Assembly: GCF_000157895.3 (NCBI RefSeq)
Contig: NC_022663.1
Location: 868,001 to 932,000, forward strand
Source of the DNA: Mycobacterium kansasii ATCC 12478
GTDB lineage: Bacteria; Actinomycetota; Actinomycetes; Mycobacteriales; Mycobacteriaceae
DNA length: 64,000 bases
Reading direction: 5' to 3'
The notes beneath the pieces are model-generated. The model made no database searches. It was not told where the DNA came from and saw only the letters and a program-made list of their open reading frames with translations. Shown here piece after piece: positions 1-8,995 of the stretch. How positions within the stretch are numbered: the stretch's first letter is position 1; every line of letters begins with the position of its first letter. The position numbers and the translations under genes are program-made.

Positions 1-2
1 GA

Positions 3-44
3 CTTGTCATGGATGTCGTCATCGCAATGCCGAACCCGCGCTAA
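3..44 (+). CDS. Possible 3' tail of an upstream gene (partial)
   Basis: The first bases read as the last 13 codons of an open frame (ending ...VIAMPNPR) followed by TAA at 42-44. The frame is open to the window edge, so this may be the C-terminus of a gene on the + strand. It is too short for a family assignment. The 96 bases up to the stop of the next gene show nothing recognisable. Confidence 0.25.
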   Translation, partial: LVMDVVIAMPNPR

Positions 45-140
45 CGATCACCGCGCGGTCGCGCACTTCACTCGCTCGTTTGGTCAGGCCGAGCCCTGAG
101 TCGACGGTGCATCAAAGCTCGCCACGGGGTGGCCGGCAGG

Positions 141-1601
141 TCATCGCGCGGGGCCCGGTCGCACTCGCGACACGGTGTCGAGATCAGCACCCGGCAGTAG
201 TTCAGCGAACGACGCGTCCATGCAATCGCCGTAATACTCGATATCCGGCAGCACGGCCGGGCAGCCGTTGATGCTGACGAGCATGCGTCCGCAATAGCTG
301 ACCGCACTGTGCATCAACCCATTTCGTTGCGAGAACGGGGTGAAACCGTAGCTGGCGATCATCCGAGCACCGACGAGATAGATCGGGGACTGCGAACCGC
401 GCATGGTGGTCACGTACGTGTTGGCGACCCACGAGGTGTCCCAGTACTGCCCGAGGTGTGCCGCTCTCACGAGATGGATCGCCGGGACCAGCAGCGCGCC
501 CGGCAAGAACTCGGCGTATTCGACGAACGAGCGCGGACCCACCGCCTCGATGAACGCCTTCGAGCGGGCGCTGGACTCGTGCACGGCCCGCAGCCGGGAT
601 ACCGGGTCGGCGATATTCGTGCCGAGCGATGCACGGGCCACCGCAAGCTGATTCGCCCCGCGCCGGCCCTTGACGTGTTCCTGCATCGCGATGACCGTGA
701 CAAGCGAAGATTCGGGCAGCTCCCCCTTGTCCAGCAGGTAGCGGCGCAGCGCGCCCCCGATGCCCGCAAGCACGACGTCGTTGACCGTGGCTCCCCGCAC
801 CTGCGTGCGTGCGGCCCGGATGGCGGCCAGGTCGTAGGCTCGTCCGTCGAAATTGCGACGGCTGTCGGTGCGGTCGTTGAACCGGGTGTGGGGCACGCCG
901 CCGAAAAGCCCTTGCTCCACCCGGCCTGTCGGCATCAGCCGGGTAGCCGCGGCGGGCATCCGGGCCAGGACGGGAACGCTGTGTCTGGCCGCAGACAGCA
1001 GCCGGGGCGGTCGTCGGGCGTAGCTGACCGCGGCGCGGACGAGCAGGTTCAGCGGCGACGGACGCGCCTCCGGGCTCCATTCGTCCGGCGGGGCCGGCCG
1101 GATTTCCGGGGTGGGGTCATGCAGCGCGCCGACGATGCCCATGCCCGTGATGCCGTCGACCGCCGAATGATGCATCTTGAAGAGCACCACGAAGGCGCCG
1201 TCCGGAAATCCCTCGATCTTGCCGAGTCCGTCGATGAAGTAGCAGTCCCAGGGAGGCCGGTGCAAATCCATGCGTTGAGCATGCAGTTGCGACACCTGCT
1301 CACAGAGCTGCCGCCAGTCACCGGGGCGGGGCAAGGTCAGGTGGTGCAGGTGCCGGCTCAGCTCAAAGTTATTGTCGCGCACCCAGTATGGGTGATCCAG
1401 ATCGAACGGGACCCGGGCAAGCACCGAGCGAAAAGCACGGTCCGCGCCAAGGCGGGAGCCGATATGCGCGGCGACATCGCCGAAGTCGACGGTGCCGCCG
1501 GGAACCGTCGCCGGGTCGTAGATCGCGAAGGAGCTGACGTGCGCCCCGCCGGCAGCTTCGAAGTAGACGAACGCGGCATCCAAACCGCTCAATTGCTCCA
1601 T
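141..1601 (-). CDS. Wax ester synthase/diacylglycerol acyltransferase (WS/DGAT family)
   Basis: A 486-residue protein starting MEQLSGLDAAF, the usual opening of bacterial WS/DGAT enzymes, which esterify acyl-CoA to diacylglycerol or fatty alcohols to make triacylglycerol or wax esters. The catalytic HHxxxDG motif is present as HHSAVDG at about residues 144-150, preceded by the conserved PPWD segment near 117. Length (about 460-490) is normal, so it looks intact. Mycobacteria carry many paralogs (tgs genes); which one this matches cannot be decided here. It is followed after about 250 bp by two small genes on the same strand, but the gap argues against tight co-transcription. Family assignment is firm; substrate is not. 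Confidence 0.93.
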   Translation of the reverse strand: MEQLSGLDAAFVYFEAAGGAHVSSFAIYDPATVPGGTVDFGDVAAHIGSRLGADRAFRSVLARVPFDLDHPYWVRDNNFELSRHLHHLTLPRPGDWRQLCEQVSQLHAQRMDLHRPPWDCYFIDGLGKIEGFPDGAFVVLFKMHHSAVDGITGMGIVGALHDPTPEIRPAPPDEWSPEARPSPLNLLVRAAVSYARRPPRLLSAARHSVPVLARMPAAATRLMPTGRVEQGLFGGVPHTRFNDRTDSRRNFDGRAYDLAAIRAARTQVRGATVNDVVLAGIGGALRRYLLDKGELPESSLVTVIAMQEHVKGRRGANQLAVARASLGTNIADPVSRLRAVHESSARSKAFIEAVGPRSFVEYAEFLPGALLVPAIHLVRAAHLGQYWDTSWVANTYVTTMRGSQSPIYLVGARMIASYGFTPFSQRNGLMHSAVSYCGRMLVSINGCPAVLPDIEYYGDCMDASFAELLPGADLDTVSRVRPGPAR

Positions 1602-1851
1602 TGTCAGCTACCCGATGATCGATCGAGTGTGGTCGAACCTGGCGGCGCCGAAAAGGCGCGGTTACGTAGGCCAATCGGGCTCCAGGTTCGGTGGCCAGGG
1701 GCAGATCTCGCAGGCGCTGCCCTCATGAAAACCCCTATCGGCGAAGCATCATTGCGTTCTGAGGTGAGCCAAGCCCTGATGCCGCCGGGTGGCTAGAGCC
1801 GAAAGTCCACTATCGGCAGCCATCAGCCTCGCCGCCGCAGGACCGAACGAA

Positions 1852-2520
1852 CTATGACACCACGTTGTCGAGCTCGCGCAGCGCTGCCGCGGCGCGCGCG
1901 ATGCCGTGCTCGGCGCAGAAGCGCACCACGTCACGCACGCCGGCGGTACCGAGACCGGCGTCCAGCGCAAGTTCGACGTGCCGGCGGAAGGACTCGCCGA
2001 GTGCCTGCTGGGCCACATCGGACGTCAGTGCCATGATGGCGCGTTCGCGGATGCTGAGCCGGTGTTCCGACCACGCCCGCGACAGCTGCCAAGCAACGAA
2101 TTCGGTGGTCCATTCGTCGGTGGTGCCACGGTCCACCACGTCAGCCACGGCGCCGGGTGCCGAAGCGTCAAGTGCCGAAGCGTCATCGAGATCGCTGGTG
2201 TCGATACCGATCTCGGCTGCGACATCGCGAAGCCGCGCAAGCGCGTCGGCCGCCGCCGGATAACCCGAATACGGGGCGACAAAACGGATCGCGGCCAACA
2301 GGTCGGCGTAGCTCAGACCGTGCATGGTGGCCGCGGTGACGTGCATCCGAAACGCCAGTCCCAGGCATGGCCGGCAGATATCCATGGTCAGGTTCTGCAG
2401 CAACTTCTCCCGGACGCTCGTCCCGCCCAGGCCGAACGTAGCGGCGCCCACGTCCAGCGCGAGCCTCTCGAATTGCGGATCGACCTCTCCGAGGGGACTG
2501 CTCGGTAGTTCCACCGTCAC
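1852..2520 (-). CDS. Tandem carboxymuconolactone decarboxylase (AhpD-fold) protein
   Basis: A 222-residue protein that appears to hold two AhpD-like helical units. The first (about residues 40-100) has ICRPCLGLAFRMH, a CxxC-type pair (C-R-P-C) before a histidine, resembling the redox site of AhpD/CMD proteins. The second (about 145-215) has LSIRERAIMAL and FRRHVELALDAG, typical CMD helices, but no CxxC. Such proteins are peroxidase-like or decarboxylase-like; the real reaction is unknown. It lies 43 bp downstream of the Ddn-like gene on the same strand, so the two probably share a transcript starting at the promoter facing the TetR gene at 3049. Confidence 0.7.
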   Translation of the reverse strand: MTVELPSSPLGEVDPQFERLALDVGAATFGLGGTSVREKLLQNLTMDICRPCLGLAFRMHVTAATMHGLSYADLLAAIRFVAPYSGYPAAADALARLRDVAAEIGIDTSDLDDASALDASAPGAVADVVDRGTTDEWTTEFVAWQLSRAWSEHRLSIRERAIMALTSDVAQQALGESFRRHVELALDAGLGTAGVRDVVRFCAEHGIARAAAALRELDNVVS

Positions 2521-2563
2521 TGTGCTGCCTTTCCTTCAACTCCGGCAACGGGATCCACGCGAA

Positions 2564-2965
2564 TCAGCCTGCCGGTGCCAGCTCGCGCACCACGTCGAGC
2601 TGGAGGAACTCCGGCGCTTTGATCACCCAGCGAAGCATGAACCGGATGAACTTCGGCATGCCGGTCGCGTTCTCGTCGCGGAACAGGGTCGGGGCACCGA
2701 GTTGGTAGTGCCGCCGCCTGGTCTGCAGTTCGCAACCGCCGGCAGCGAGCACATTGCGCACCCAATCGGTACCTGGGCCGTAGGTCAACGCGATCACAAA
2801 TCCGTTGTCGCGCCGGAAGACCCACAACGGCGTCCGGAAGACGCGGCCCGATTTGCGCCCGCGATGAATCACGACTCCCCATCCGGGTGCCCACGGGGCG
2901 ATGTAGCGGGTAACGCGATTGAGACCGATTTTGTTGGCCCTGGCGACCCATCGTGGTGCCGGCAT
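2564..2965 (-). CDS. Deazaflavin (F420)-dependent nitroreductase family protein (Ddn/DUF385-like)
   Basis: A 133-residue protein with the Ddn/FDOR fold signature: an N-terminal helix, then WGVVIHRGRKSGRVFRTPLWV, the GRxSGxxRxTPL pattern that binds coenzyme F420. Proteins of this family reduce quinones, nitroimidazoles or fatty acids with F420H2. Size is normal. A good GAGGAG ribosome-binding site precedes the ATG. It is divergent from the TetR gene at 3049 with 83 bp between the starts, so that regulator is the likely controller of this gene and the CMD-fold gene behind it. The substrate is not predictable from sequence. Confidence 0.85.
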   Translation of the reverse strand: MPAPRWVARANKIGLNRVTRYIAPWAPGWGVVIHRGRKSGRVFRTPLWVFRRDNGFVIALTYGPGTDWVRNVLAAGGCELQTRRRHYQLGAPTLFRDENATGMPKFIRFMLRWVIKAPEFLQLDVVRELAPAG

Positions 2966-3048
2966 CTTAAACTCCTCACTCGTGGAATTTATACGATCAG
3001 GCTAACGCTCGCCGATGCGGAAGTCAACGACTGTAGAATTTCGGAGCT

Positions 3049-3645
3049 ATGCGCCCGATTGGACGACGTCCGGGTAACCCCGGCACCCGCAACGTGATCG
3101 TGACGACGGCTCGACGGCTGTTCGCCGCCGCCGGATACGACCAGACCTCGGTGCGCGACATCGCCTCCGCGGCCAACGTCGACCCGGCACTGATCCGGCA
3201 CTATTTCGGCAGCAAGGCCGAATTGTTCCGGTCCGCCGTCGGCTGGCCGTTCGAGCCGGTCGAGATCGGCGGGCGCATCGTCAGCGGTGAACGTGACGAG
3301 ATCGGCGCACGCCTGACGCGGGTGTTCTTCGAAGCGTGGGAGCAGCCGGACTCGCGCGCCCCGCTGCTGGCGATCCTTCGCGGTGCGGCCACCCACGAGG
3401 AGTCCACCACCCTGGTCCGTGAGTTCATTCAGGGCCAGCTGTATCCGCAATTGGCCAAGCCGTTGCGGGGACCGGACGCCGAGCTGCGGATCGACTTGGC
3501 GATGGCCCAGCTACTGGGGATCGCCTACCTGCGCCATGTTCTACAGGTGGAGCCGATCGCGTCTGCGCCGTTGGACGAACTGATTACGCGGGTCACGCCA
3601 ATTGTCGACGCCCACCTCAAACTGGGTGATCCGAGCGACCGATAG
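3049..3645 (+). CDS. TetR family transcriptional regulator
   Basis: A 198-residue protein with an N-terminal helix-turn-helix at about residues 20-60 (ARRLFAAAGYDQTSVRDIASAANVDPALIRHYFGSKAELF), the classic TetR motif, and a TetR_C-type ligand domain. The ATG follows a GGAG ribosome-binding site. It is divergent from the Ddn-like/CMD-fold pair and is likely to repress that pair and itself. I saw no clean palindrome in the 83-bp intergenic stretch, so the operator is not defined here. Confidence 0.9.
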   Translation: MRPIGRRPGNPGTRNVIVTTARRLFAAAGYDQTSVRDIASAANVDPALIRHYFGSKAELFRSAVGWPFEPVEIGGRIVSGERDEIGARLTRVFFEAWEQPDSRAPLLAILRGAATHEESTTLVREFIQGQLYPQLAKPLRGPDAELRIDLAMAQLLGIAYLRHVLQVEPIASAPLDELITRVTPIVDAHLKLGDPSDR

Positions 3646-3661
3646 CGGCGGCCGACGGCCA

Positions 3662-4051
3662 CTACAGGTCCAGGGTCGCCAGCCGGGCGGCGGCGGCCGC
3701 GCGCGCCGACTTCCCCGCAACGCCGAGCTTGGCATAGCAGTTCGACAGGTGCCGTTCGACGGTGCGCACGCTCAAATGCATTGCGGCAGCGATGGAATCG
3801 TTGTTCCAACCCTGGGCGATGAAGCGTAGGACCTCGATCTCGCGGTCGGTGAACAGGTCGCCGTCGAGCGGTGGCGCGCTGCGGCCTGCAGGAAGGAAGC
3901 CGCGCAACTGCGCGCGGAACTCGTTCCACGCCGGCTCGTCCTCGAGCAGGATGTGATTGGCGCTGTCGAGTGGCACGAACGTGGCGCCCGGTATCAAGGA
4001 CGCCAGTTTGCGACCCTCGTCGAAGTGCAGAACCGCAGTTCCTGACGCACG
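3662..4051 (-). pseudogene. Truncated alpha/beta hydrolase-LuxR fusion regulator (relic)
   Basis: The C-terminal half is a good LuxR-type HTH (LFTDREIEVLRFIAQGWNND...SVRTVERHLSNCYAKL). In front of it sits only the last part of the alpha/beta hydrolase domain typical of mycobacterial hydrolase-LuxR fusions: FDEGRKLASLIPGATFVPL and NHILLEDEPAW. Reading upstream in frame gives VLHFDEGR directly after a TGA at 4052-4054, so the hydrolase body and its N-terminus are gone, and a few residues between VLH and FDEGR also seem lost. The only in-frame start candidate is a TTG at 3997. The family is normally 300 residues or more. I read it as a deletion relic; a short expressed HTH protein cannot be excluded. 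Confidence 0.75.
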
Positions 4052-4344
4052 TCAACATGCTACGTGTGCGCCGACATGTTGTTGCCGCAATTTGGGTAGT
4101 AGCCCCGATGCGGCCATGGGCGTCATATTCCTAACGTTCGCGGCATGGACATCCAGCGCTCGGTGACCAGCCCGCAGAATGCGTGCCTCGCCACCGATCA
4201 CGGCCCGAACTTTGAGGCGGATGCCTCAAGCGCCGCCATCCCCGTTCGGTCAATCATTTCCACATGGCCCTCCGAGCAGTCCATGACAAGCAGCAGCGCC
4301 GAACTGAAATGCGTTGCACCACAACCACCAGAAGGGAACTGTTC

Positions 4345-4917
4345 ATGACCGCACTAGCCACCAAGACAGCCGACCCCGTCGACAACGGCGTCAACGTCGA
4401 CGCTCTCCTGGGTGTCCGGAACGCATTGCCCGACACACCGGAGATCGCCCAGTTTCAATGGCGGACAAAGGTTTACTGGGTCAACGGTACACACAGCCGA
4501 TCCAGCGTCGACACCTTCTACGGGTTCGGCGAGCAGCAGCAGCACAAGACGAGCTTCACCTACGACTCCGATCACCCGTTGGCATTCGCCGCACAGGACA
4601 ACGGCGCCACCCCGGTGGAGTATGTAATGGTTGCCCTCGGCGGCTGCCTGACCGCCGGCATCGCCTCGATCGCCCAGCAGCGCAACATCCAACTGCATTC
4701 AGTGCAGGCGACCATCGAGGCCGAGCACGACCTGCACGGAATTCTTGGTGCCGACCCCGACGTCCGCAACGGATTCAGCGGCGTTCGGGTGAGCTATCAG
4801 ATCAACGCCGACGCGACCCCCGAGGAGATCAAAGCGCTGGTGGCCCAGTCACAGAAGCGCTCGGCGGTCTTCGACATGCTCGCCAACCCGACCGACGTCA
4901 CCGTCGACGTCAGCTGA
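4345..4917 (+). CDS. OsmC family protein (first paralog)
   Basis: A 190-residue OsmC/Ohr-family protein, first gene of a five-gene operon. The peroxidatic cysteine sits in ALGGCLTAGIAS; the second cysteine of classical OsmC/Ohr peroxidases is absent, with serine in QKRSAVFDML. Such one-Cys relatives are common in actinobacteria and may not be hydroperoxide reductases. The ATG at 4345 was chosen over an upstream in-frame ATG because AGAAGGGA lies 7 bp ahead of it. A close paralog is at 31211-31774. The next gene starts 16 bp downstream. Confidence 0.88.
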   Translation: MTALATKTADPVDNGVNVDALLGVRNALPDTPEIAQFQWRTKVYWVNGTHSRSSVDTFYGFGEQQQHKTSFTYDSDHPLAFAAQDNGATPVEYVMVALGGCLTAGIASIAQQRNIQLHSVQATIEAEHDLHGILGADPDVRNGFSGVRVSYQINADATPEEIKALVAQSQKRSAVFDMLANPTDVTVDVS

Positions 4918-4933
4918 ATCACGGAGGCCCGCA

Positions 4934-6166
4934 ATGCTGAAGACAGACACCGTCGTGGTGGGTGCCGGCCACTGCGGGCTGGCGATGAGTCGCTGCCTCG
5001 CCGACCGCTCCGTCGACCACGTAGTGCTCGAGCGCGGCGAGGTGGCCAACTCCTGGCGCACCCAGCGGTGGGACTCACTACGGCTGCTCACACCGAACTG
5101 GATGACCCGGTTGCCCGGTCATGCCTACCGCGGCGACGACCCCGACGGCTACCTCACCGCGTCGGCCACCGCGGATCTGATCACGCACTACGCGAAGGAA
5201 ACCGCCGCGCCGGTGCGCGCCAACACCACCGTGCTGAGCGTGCGGCCGGCGGAGCGCGGCTACCTGGTGCGAACCGATCAGGACACCTGGTACGCGCGTG
5301 CGGTGGTGTCCGCCTCGGGCGCCGCCGCCGTGCCTTCCGTGCCTGCATTGAACCATGCTGTGCCAGAAGGAATAACGACCCTCGCCCCGACCGGCTATCG
5401 CAACCCGGGCCAGCTGCCCGAGGGCGGCGTCCTGGTCGTCGGCGCTTCGGCGAGCGGAGTCCAGATAGCCGAGGAGTTGCACCGCTCCGGGCGTCCGGTC
5501 ACCATCGCCGTCGGCGAGCACACCCGCATGCCCCGCACCTATCGGGGCAAGGACATCATGTGGTGGATGGACGCGGCCGGGCTGTTCGACGAGCGCTACG
5601 ACGAAATCCCCGACCTGGTCCGGGCCCGCAACCTGCCGTCGATGCAGCTGGCCGGCTCGCCCGAACGGAAAACCCTCGACCTCAACGCATTACGCCGCCT
5701 CGGCGTGCGCATCGTGGGACGACTGGCCGGCATCCGCGACGGTGTTGCGCAGTTCTCAGGCTCGCTGGCCAATGTAACAACGCTGGCCGACCTGAAGCTC
5801 GGACGGTTGCTCGACACATTCGACAACTGGGCGGCCGAGACCGGACTCGACGGTGTCGACCCGCCGCAGCGCTATGCCCCCACGGCGGTTCCCGCGCCGA
5901 CGCCGCTCAGCCTGGACCTCGGTTCCGGCGAGATCCGAACAATTGTCTGGGCCACCGGGTTTCGGCCGGATCTGTCGTGGATCGACGCCCCGATCTTCGA
6001 CCGCAAGAGCCGGGCCCGCCACGACGGCGGCGTGACCGCCAGTCCCGGGCTCTACCTCATCGGTATGCCGTTCTTACGACGCCGGAAATCCACCCTCATC
6101 GACGGCGCCGCCGCCGATGCCGCAGACCTGACCGATCACCTCGCCCGCTACCTCGCCACGGTTTAA
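4934..6166 (+). CDS. FAD-dependent NAD(P)-binding monooxygenase (flavin monooxygenase/CzcO-like)
   Basis: A 410-residue flavoprotein. It opens with the FAD-binding dinucleotide fold VVVGAGHCGLAMSRCL, followed by the SWRTQRWDSLRLLTPNWMTRLPG segment typical of the YUCCA/CzcO group, and a second nucleotide fold near residue 165 (VLVVGASASGVQIAEELH) for NAD(P)H. The late motif WATGFRPDLSWID is also characteristic. The enzyme probably hydroxylates a small molecule or oxidises a soft nucleophile. It is the second gene of the OsmC operon, with a GGAGG site before the ATG. The substrate is unknown. Confidence 0.85.
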   Translation: MLKTDTVVVGAGHCGLAMSRCLADRSVDHVVLERGEVANSWRTQRWDSLRLLTPNWMTRLPGHAYRGDDPDGYLTASATADLITHYAKETAAPVRANTTVLSVRPAERGYLVRTDQDTWYARAVVSASGAAAVPSVPALNHAVPEGITTLAPTGYRNPGQLPEGGVLVVGASASGVQIAEELHRSGRPVTIAVGEHTRMPRTYRGKDIMWWMDAAGLFDERYDEIPDLVRARNLPSMQLAGSPERKTLDLNALRRLGVRIVGRLAGIRDGVAQFSGSLANVTTLADLKLGRLLDTFDNWAAETGLDGVDPPQRYAPTAVPAPTPLSLDLGSGEIRTIVWATGFRPDLSWIDAPIFDRKSRARHDGGVTASPGLYLIGMPFLRRRKSTLIDGAAADAADLTDHLARYLATV

Positions 6167-6176
6167 GGAGAATCCG

Positions 6177-7343
6177 ATGGACAACCACTACGACGTCATT
6201 GTCATCGGCGGACGCTGCGCGGGCGCGAGCACCGCGATGCTGCTTGCCCGCGCCGGGTTGCGGGTGCTCGTCGTCGAGGCGGCGCGCCGGGGCACCGACA
6301 CCTTGTCCACCCATGCGCTGATGCGCGGCGGCGTACTGCAACTGCACCGCTGGGGTCTGCTCGACGCGGTGGTCGCCTCGGGCGCACCCGCCGTCCGGGC
6401 GACCCAATTCAGCTACGGCGACGAGGTCGAGACGATCGACATTCGCCCCGGTGACGGGATATCCGCGCTGCGCGCCCCGCGCCGGACCGTTCTGGATGCG
6501 CTGCTGCTCGACGCCGCCGCGGCGGCCGGCGCTGAGATCCGCAGCCCGGCACGGGTGACCCGACTTTTGAGCCGCGACGGCCGGGTCTGCGGTGTCGATG
6601 GGGTTAACCGGGGAAACCGAAACGCATTTCGGGCCACCGCCACGCTTGTCGTCGGCGCCGACGGGCGCGACTCGCTGGTGGCGCGGACCGTCGACGCGGA
6701 ATTTCGCCGCCGCGGTACGGCATCGGGCGCGATCATCTACGGCTACTTTCCCGGTCTCGCGCGGGACCGCTACCACTGGGTCTATCGTCCCGGGATCACT
6801 GCGGGGGTCGTGCCGACCAATGACGGCTTGGCGTGCGTCTGGGTCGGAATCCCGGCCGCGCGGTTCGAGGCGTCGCGCCCCGAAGACTTCCGGGTGCTGC
6901 TGGCCCAGGCGGCCCCGGAGGTCGCCCACTCGATCGCCGCAGCGCCGCTTGGGCGGCTGCGCGGCTACCCGGGTGCGCCCGGCTACCTGCGGGCCAGCGG
7001 CGGCCCGGGCTGGGCATTGGTCGGCGACGCCGCCTACTACAAGGACCCCATCACGGCGCATGGCATCACCGATGCTTTGCGTGACGCGGAGTTGCTCGCC
7101 AGGGCAGTACTGGCTGCGCCACACGGCGGGCAGGCCCAGCTCGACACCCTGCACGACTACCAGCACACCCGAGACCGGTTGTCGGAGCAGCTATTCAACA
7201 TCACCGAACGCATTGCCGGCTACCGGTGGGACCTGTGCGAGCTGCGCGAGCACCTTCGCCAGCTGAGCCGAGCGATGCGGCCGGAGGTCGACGAGTTGCT
7301 CGGGCTGGATGACCCCAATCGCGAATCTCTTTTGACCGGATAG
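6177..7343 (+). CDS. FAD-dependent oxidoreductase of the geranylgeranyl-reductase/aromatic hydroxylase type
   Basis: A 388-residue flavoprotein beginning MDNHYDVIVIGGRCAGASTAMLLARAG, an FAD-binding GxGxxG-type fold, with the DG motif VVGADGRDSLVAR near residue 160 and the second FAD motif ALVGDAAYYKDPITAHGITDAL near 280. These place it in the PHBH/geranylgeranyl-reductase superfamily. It starts 10 bp after the preceding gene (AAGGAG before the ATG), so the two flavoenzymes are almost certainly co-translated, suggesting sequential oxidations of one compound. Neither active-site chemistry nor substrate can be told from sequence. Confidence 0.85.
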   Translation: MDNHYDVIVIGGRCAGASTAMLLARAGLRVLVVEAARRGTDTLSTHALMRGGVLQLHRWGLLDAVVASGAPAVRATQFSYGDEVETIDIRPGDGISALRAPRRTVLDALLLDAAAAAGAEIRSPARVTRLLSRDGRVCGVDGVNRGNRNAFRATATLVVGADGRDSLVARTVDAEFRRRGTASGAIIYGYFPGLARDRYHWVYRPGITAGVVPTNDGLACVWVGIPAARFEASRPEDFRVLLAQAAPEVAHSIAAAPLGRLRGYPGAPGYLRASGGPGWALVGDAAYYKDPITAHGITDALRDAELLARAVLAAPHGGQAQLDTLHDYQHTRDRLSEQLFNITERIAGYRWDLCELREHLRQLSRAMRPEVDELLGLDDPNRESLLTG

Positions 7344-7347
7344 CCGG

Positions 7348-8598
7348 ATGTTCAATCGGCAACGCGCCCTGATCGCACTGGTCCAGATCCTGGGTTTGTC
7401 CGTGTGGTTCTCCACCACCGCGGCCGTGTCCAGCCTGCGCTCGGAGTGGGGCCTCGGGTCCATCGCAGCCGGCTGGCTGACCGCCTCGGTCCAAATCGGT
7501 TTCGCGGCCGGGGCGGTCGCCTCAGCGCTGCTGACCCTCGCCGACCGGATCAGACGGCAGCGCCTCGTCGCGGCCGGTGCCGGCTGCGCCGCCGTGTGCA
7601 CCGCCGTACTCGCCTGCGGCGCACACGGTCTCGGCGAGGCGATCCCGCTGAGATTTGTCACCGGGTTCGCGCTGGCCGGTGTGTATCCGGTGGGCATGAA
7701 ACTGATGGCCACGTGGTCGGAATCCGCCGCTCGCGGGCGCTCGTTCGGCGTCCTGATCGGCGCACTCACCCTCGGGTCGGCGCTTCCCCACCTGATCAAC
7801 GGTCTTGGGCCGCTGCCGTGGCGGGCGGTGCTGGGCATCGCCGCGGCATTATGCGCGGTGGCTGCCGTCATCGCGCTGGCCGCGCTGGTACCGGGACCGC
7901 ACCTCGACGGCCGGCTGATCCGCCCGAGCCCGCGCTATGCGTTGGCCATGTTCGCCGATCGTGGCGTGCGGCTCACCAATGTCGGCTATTTCGGCCACAT
8001 GTGGGAGCTGTATGCCCTGTGGACCTGGTTGGCGATATTCCTCATGGCCGGCAACCGCCGGGATGCGACGGTCGCCGGCGGCATCGCGTTCGTCGCGATC
8101 GGTGTCGCCGGCGCCGCGGGGTCGCTCGTTGGCGGATGGGCGGCCGACCGCATCGGCCGCCGGCCCGCCGCCCTTGGCGCACTCGCCGTCAGCGCATCCT
8201 GCTGCCTGGCCTCACCGCTGTTCTTCACCGCGCCGACCCCGGCGCTGGTCGCGTTCCTGGTGGTGTGGGGTGCCTCGGTGATCGCCGACTCCGGGGTCTT
8301 CGCCACCTCGCTGAGCGACATCGCGCCCAAGAACCTCGTCGGTACCGCACTGACCGCACAGACTGCCATCGGCTTTCTGTTGACCGTGGTGGCGATCCAC
8401 CTGGTCCCGCTCGCCGCCCAGCTCGTCGGTTGGCGGTATGCGTTCCTGGTGCTCGCCCCCGGTCCGGCGATCGGTGCAGCTGCAATGTCCGCATTGCGTG
8501 TCCATCACCTCACTAAGGAGAAACCCCATGATTACCAACATGATTCGCAGCACGCCGATGGTCGGGCAGACTGCCGAGCTCTCGCGCACCATCGGTGA
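7348..8598 (+). CDS. MFS transporter
   Basis: A 416-residue, about 12-helix major facilitator. Helices are evident from the start (IALVQILGLSVWFSTTAAV) and the conserved cytoplasmic loop after helix 8 is GGWAADRIGRRPAAL. It begins 4 bp after the second flavoenzyme and its last 24 codons overlap the start of the MaoC gene, so the tail (KPHDYQHDSQ...) is probably a read-through extension past the last helix. In this operon it most likely exports the product, or imports the substrate, of the two FAD enzymes. Confidence 0.88.
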   Translation: MFNRQRALIALVQILGLSVWFSTTAAVSSLRSEWGLGSIAAGWLTASVQIGFAAGAVASALLTLADRIRRQRLVAAGAGCAAVCTAVLACGAHGLGEAIPLRFVTGFALAGVYPVGMKLMATWSESAARGRSFGVLIGALTLGSALPHLINGLGPLPWRAVLGIAAALCAVAAVIALAALVPGPHLDGRLIRPSPRYALAMFADRGVRLTNVGYFGHMWELYALWTWLAIFLMAGNRRDATVAGGIAFVAIGVAGAAGSLVGGWAADRIGRRPAALGALAVSASCCLASPLFFTAPTPALVAFLVVWGASVIADSGVFATSLSDIAPKNLVGTALTAQTAIGFLLTVVAIHLVPLAAQLVGWRYAFLVLAPGPAIGAAAMSALRVHHLTKEKPHDYQHDSQHADGRADCRALAHHR

Positions 8599-8995
8599 CG
8601 ACGACATCGCGCTGTTCACGCGGATCAGCGGAGACCGCAATCCGCTGCACTACGACGAGGCCGCAGCCAAGGCCTGCCGGTTCGGCGAAATCGTCGTCCA
8701 GGGCGGAGTCACCAGCGCGATCCTCAACGCCGTCGTGGCCGAAGAACTGCCCGGCCCCGGAACGGTGTTCCTCAACGTCAACTGGTCTTTCAAGGCGCCG
8801 GTGCGCCCAGGCGACGTCATCACCGGCCGCGTCGAGGTCACCTCGGTGCGCAGCGACAAGCCGATCACCGAACTCAAGACCACCGTCATCCGCGACGACG
8901 GCACGGTCGTGCTCGACGGCACCGCGGTCTGCTACACGATGGACATCTCCTGCGTGGGCGACCCGAGTCCGGTCTTACCGCAAAGGCCGGGCTAG
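8528..8995 (+). CDS. MaoC-like (R)-specific enoyl-CoA hydratase family protein
   Basis: A 155-residue hot-dog-fold protein with the hydratase-2 signature FTRISGDRNPLHYDEAAAKACRFGEIVVQGG (catalytic Asp and His within DRNPLHYD). The ATG at 8528 has AAGGAG 7 bp upstream, within the end of the MFS frame, showing translational coupling. It closes the OsmC operon. MaoC proteins hydrate trans-2-enoyl-CoA, so the operon may act on a CoA- or carrier-bound acyl chain. Confidence 0.88.
   Translation: MITNMIRSTPMVGQTAELSRTIGDDDIALFTRISGDRNPLHYDEAAAKACRFGEIVVQGGVTSAILNAVVAEELPGPGTVFLNVNWSFKAPVRPGDVITGRVEVTSVRSDKPITELKTTVIRDDGTVVLDGTAVCYTMDISCVGDPSPVLPQRPG

Noticed and set aside
309..1796. 495-residue open frame opposite the WS/DGAT gene
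   Set aside because: It is antisense to a gene with clear catalytic motifs and has no recognisable family pattern; long antisense frames are expected at this GC content.
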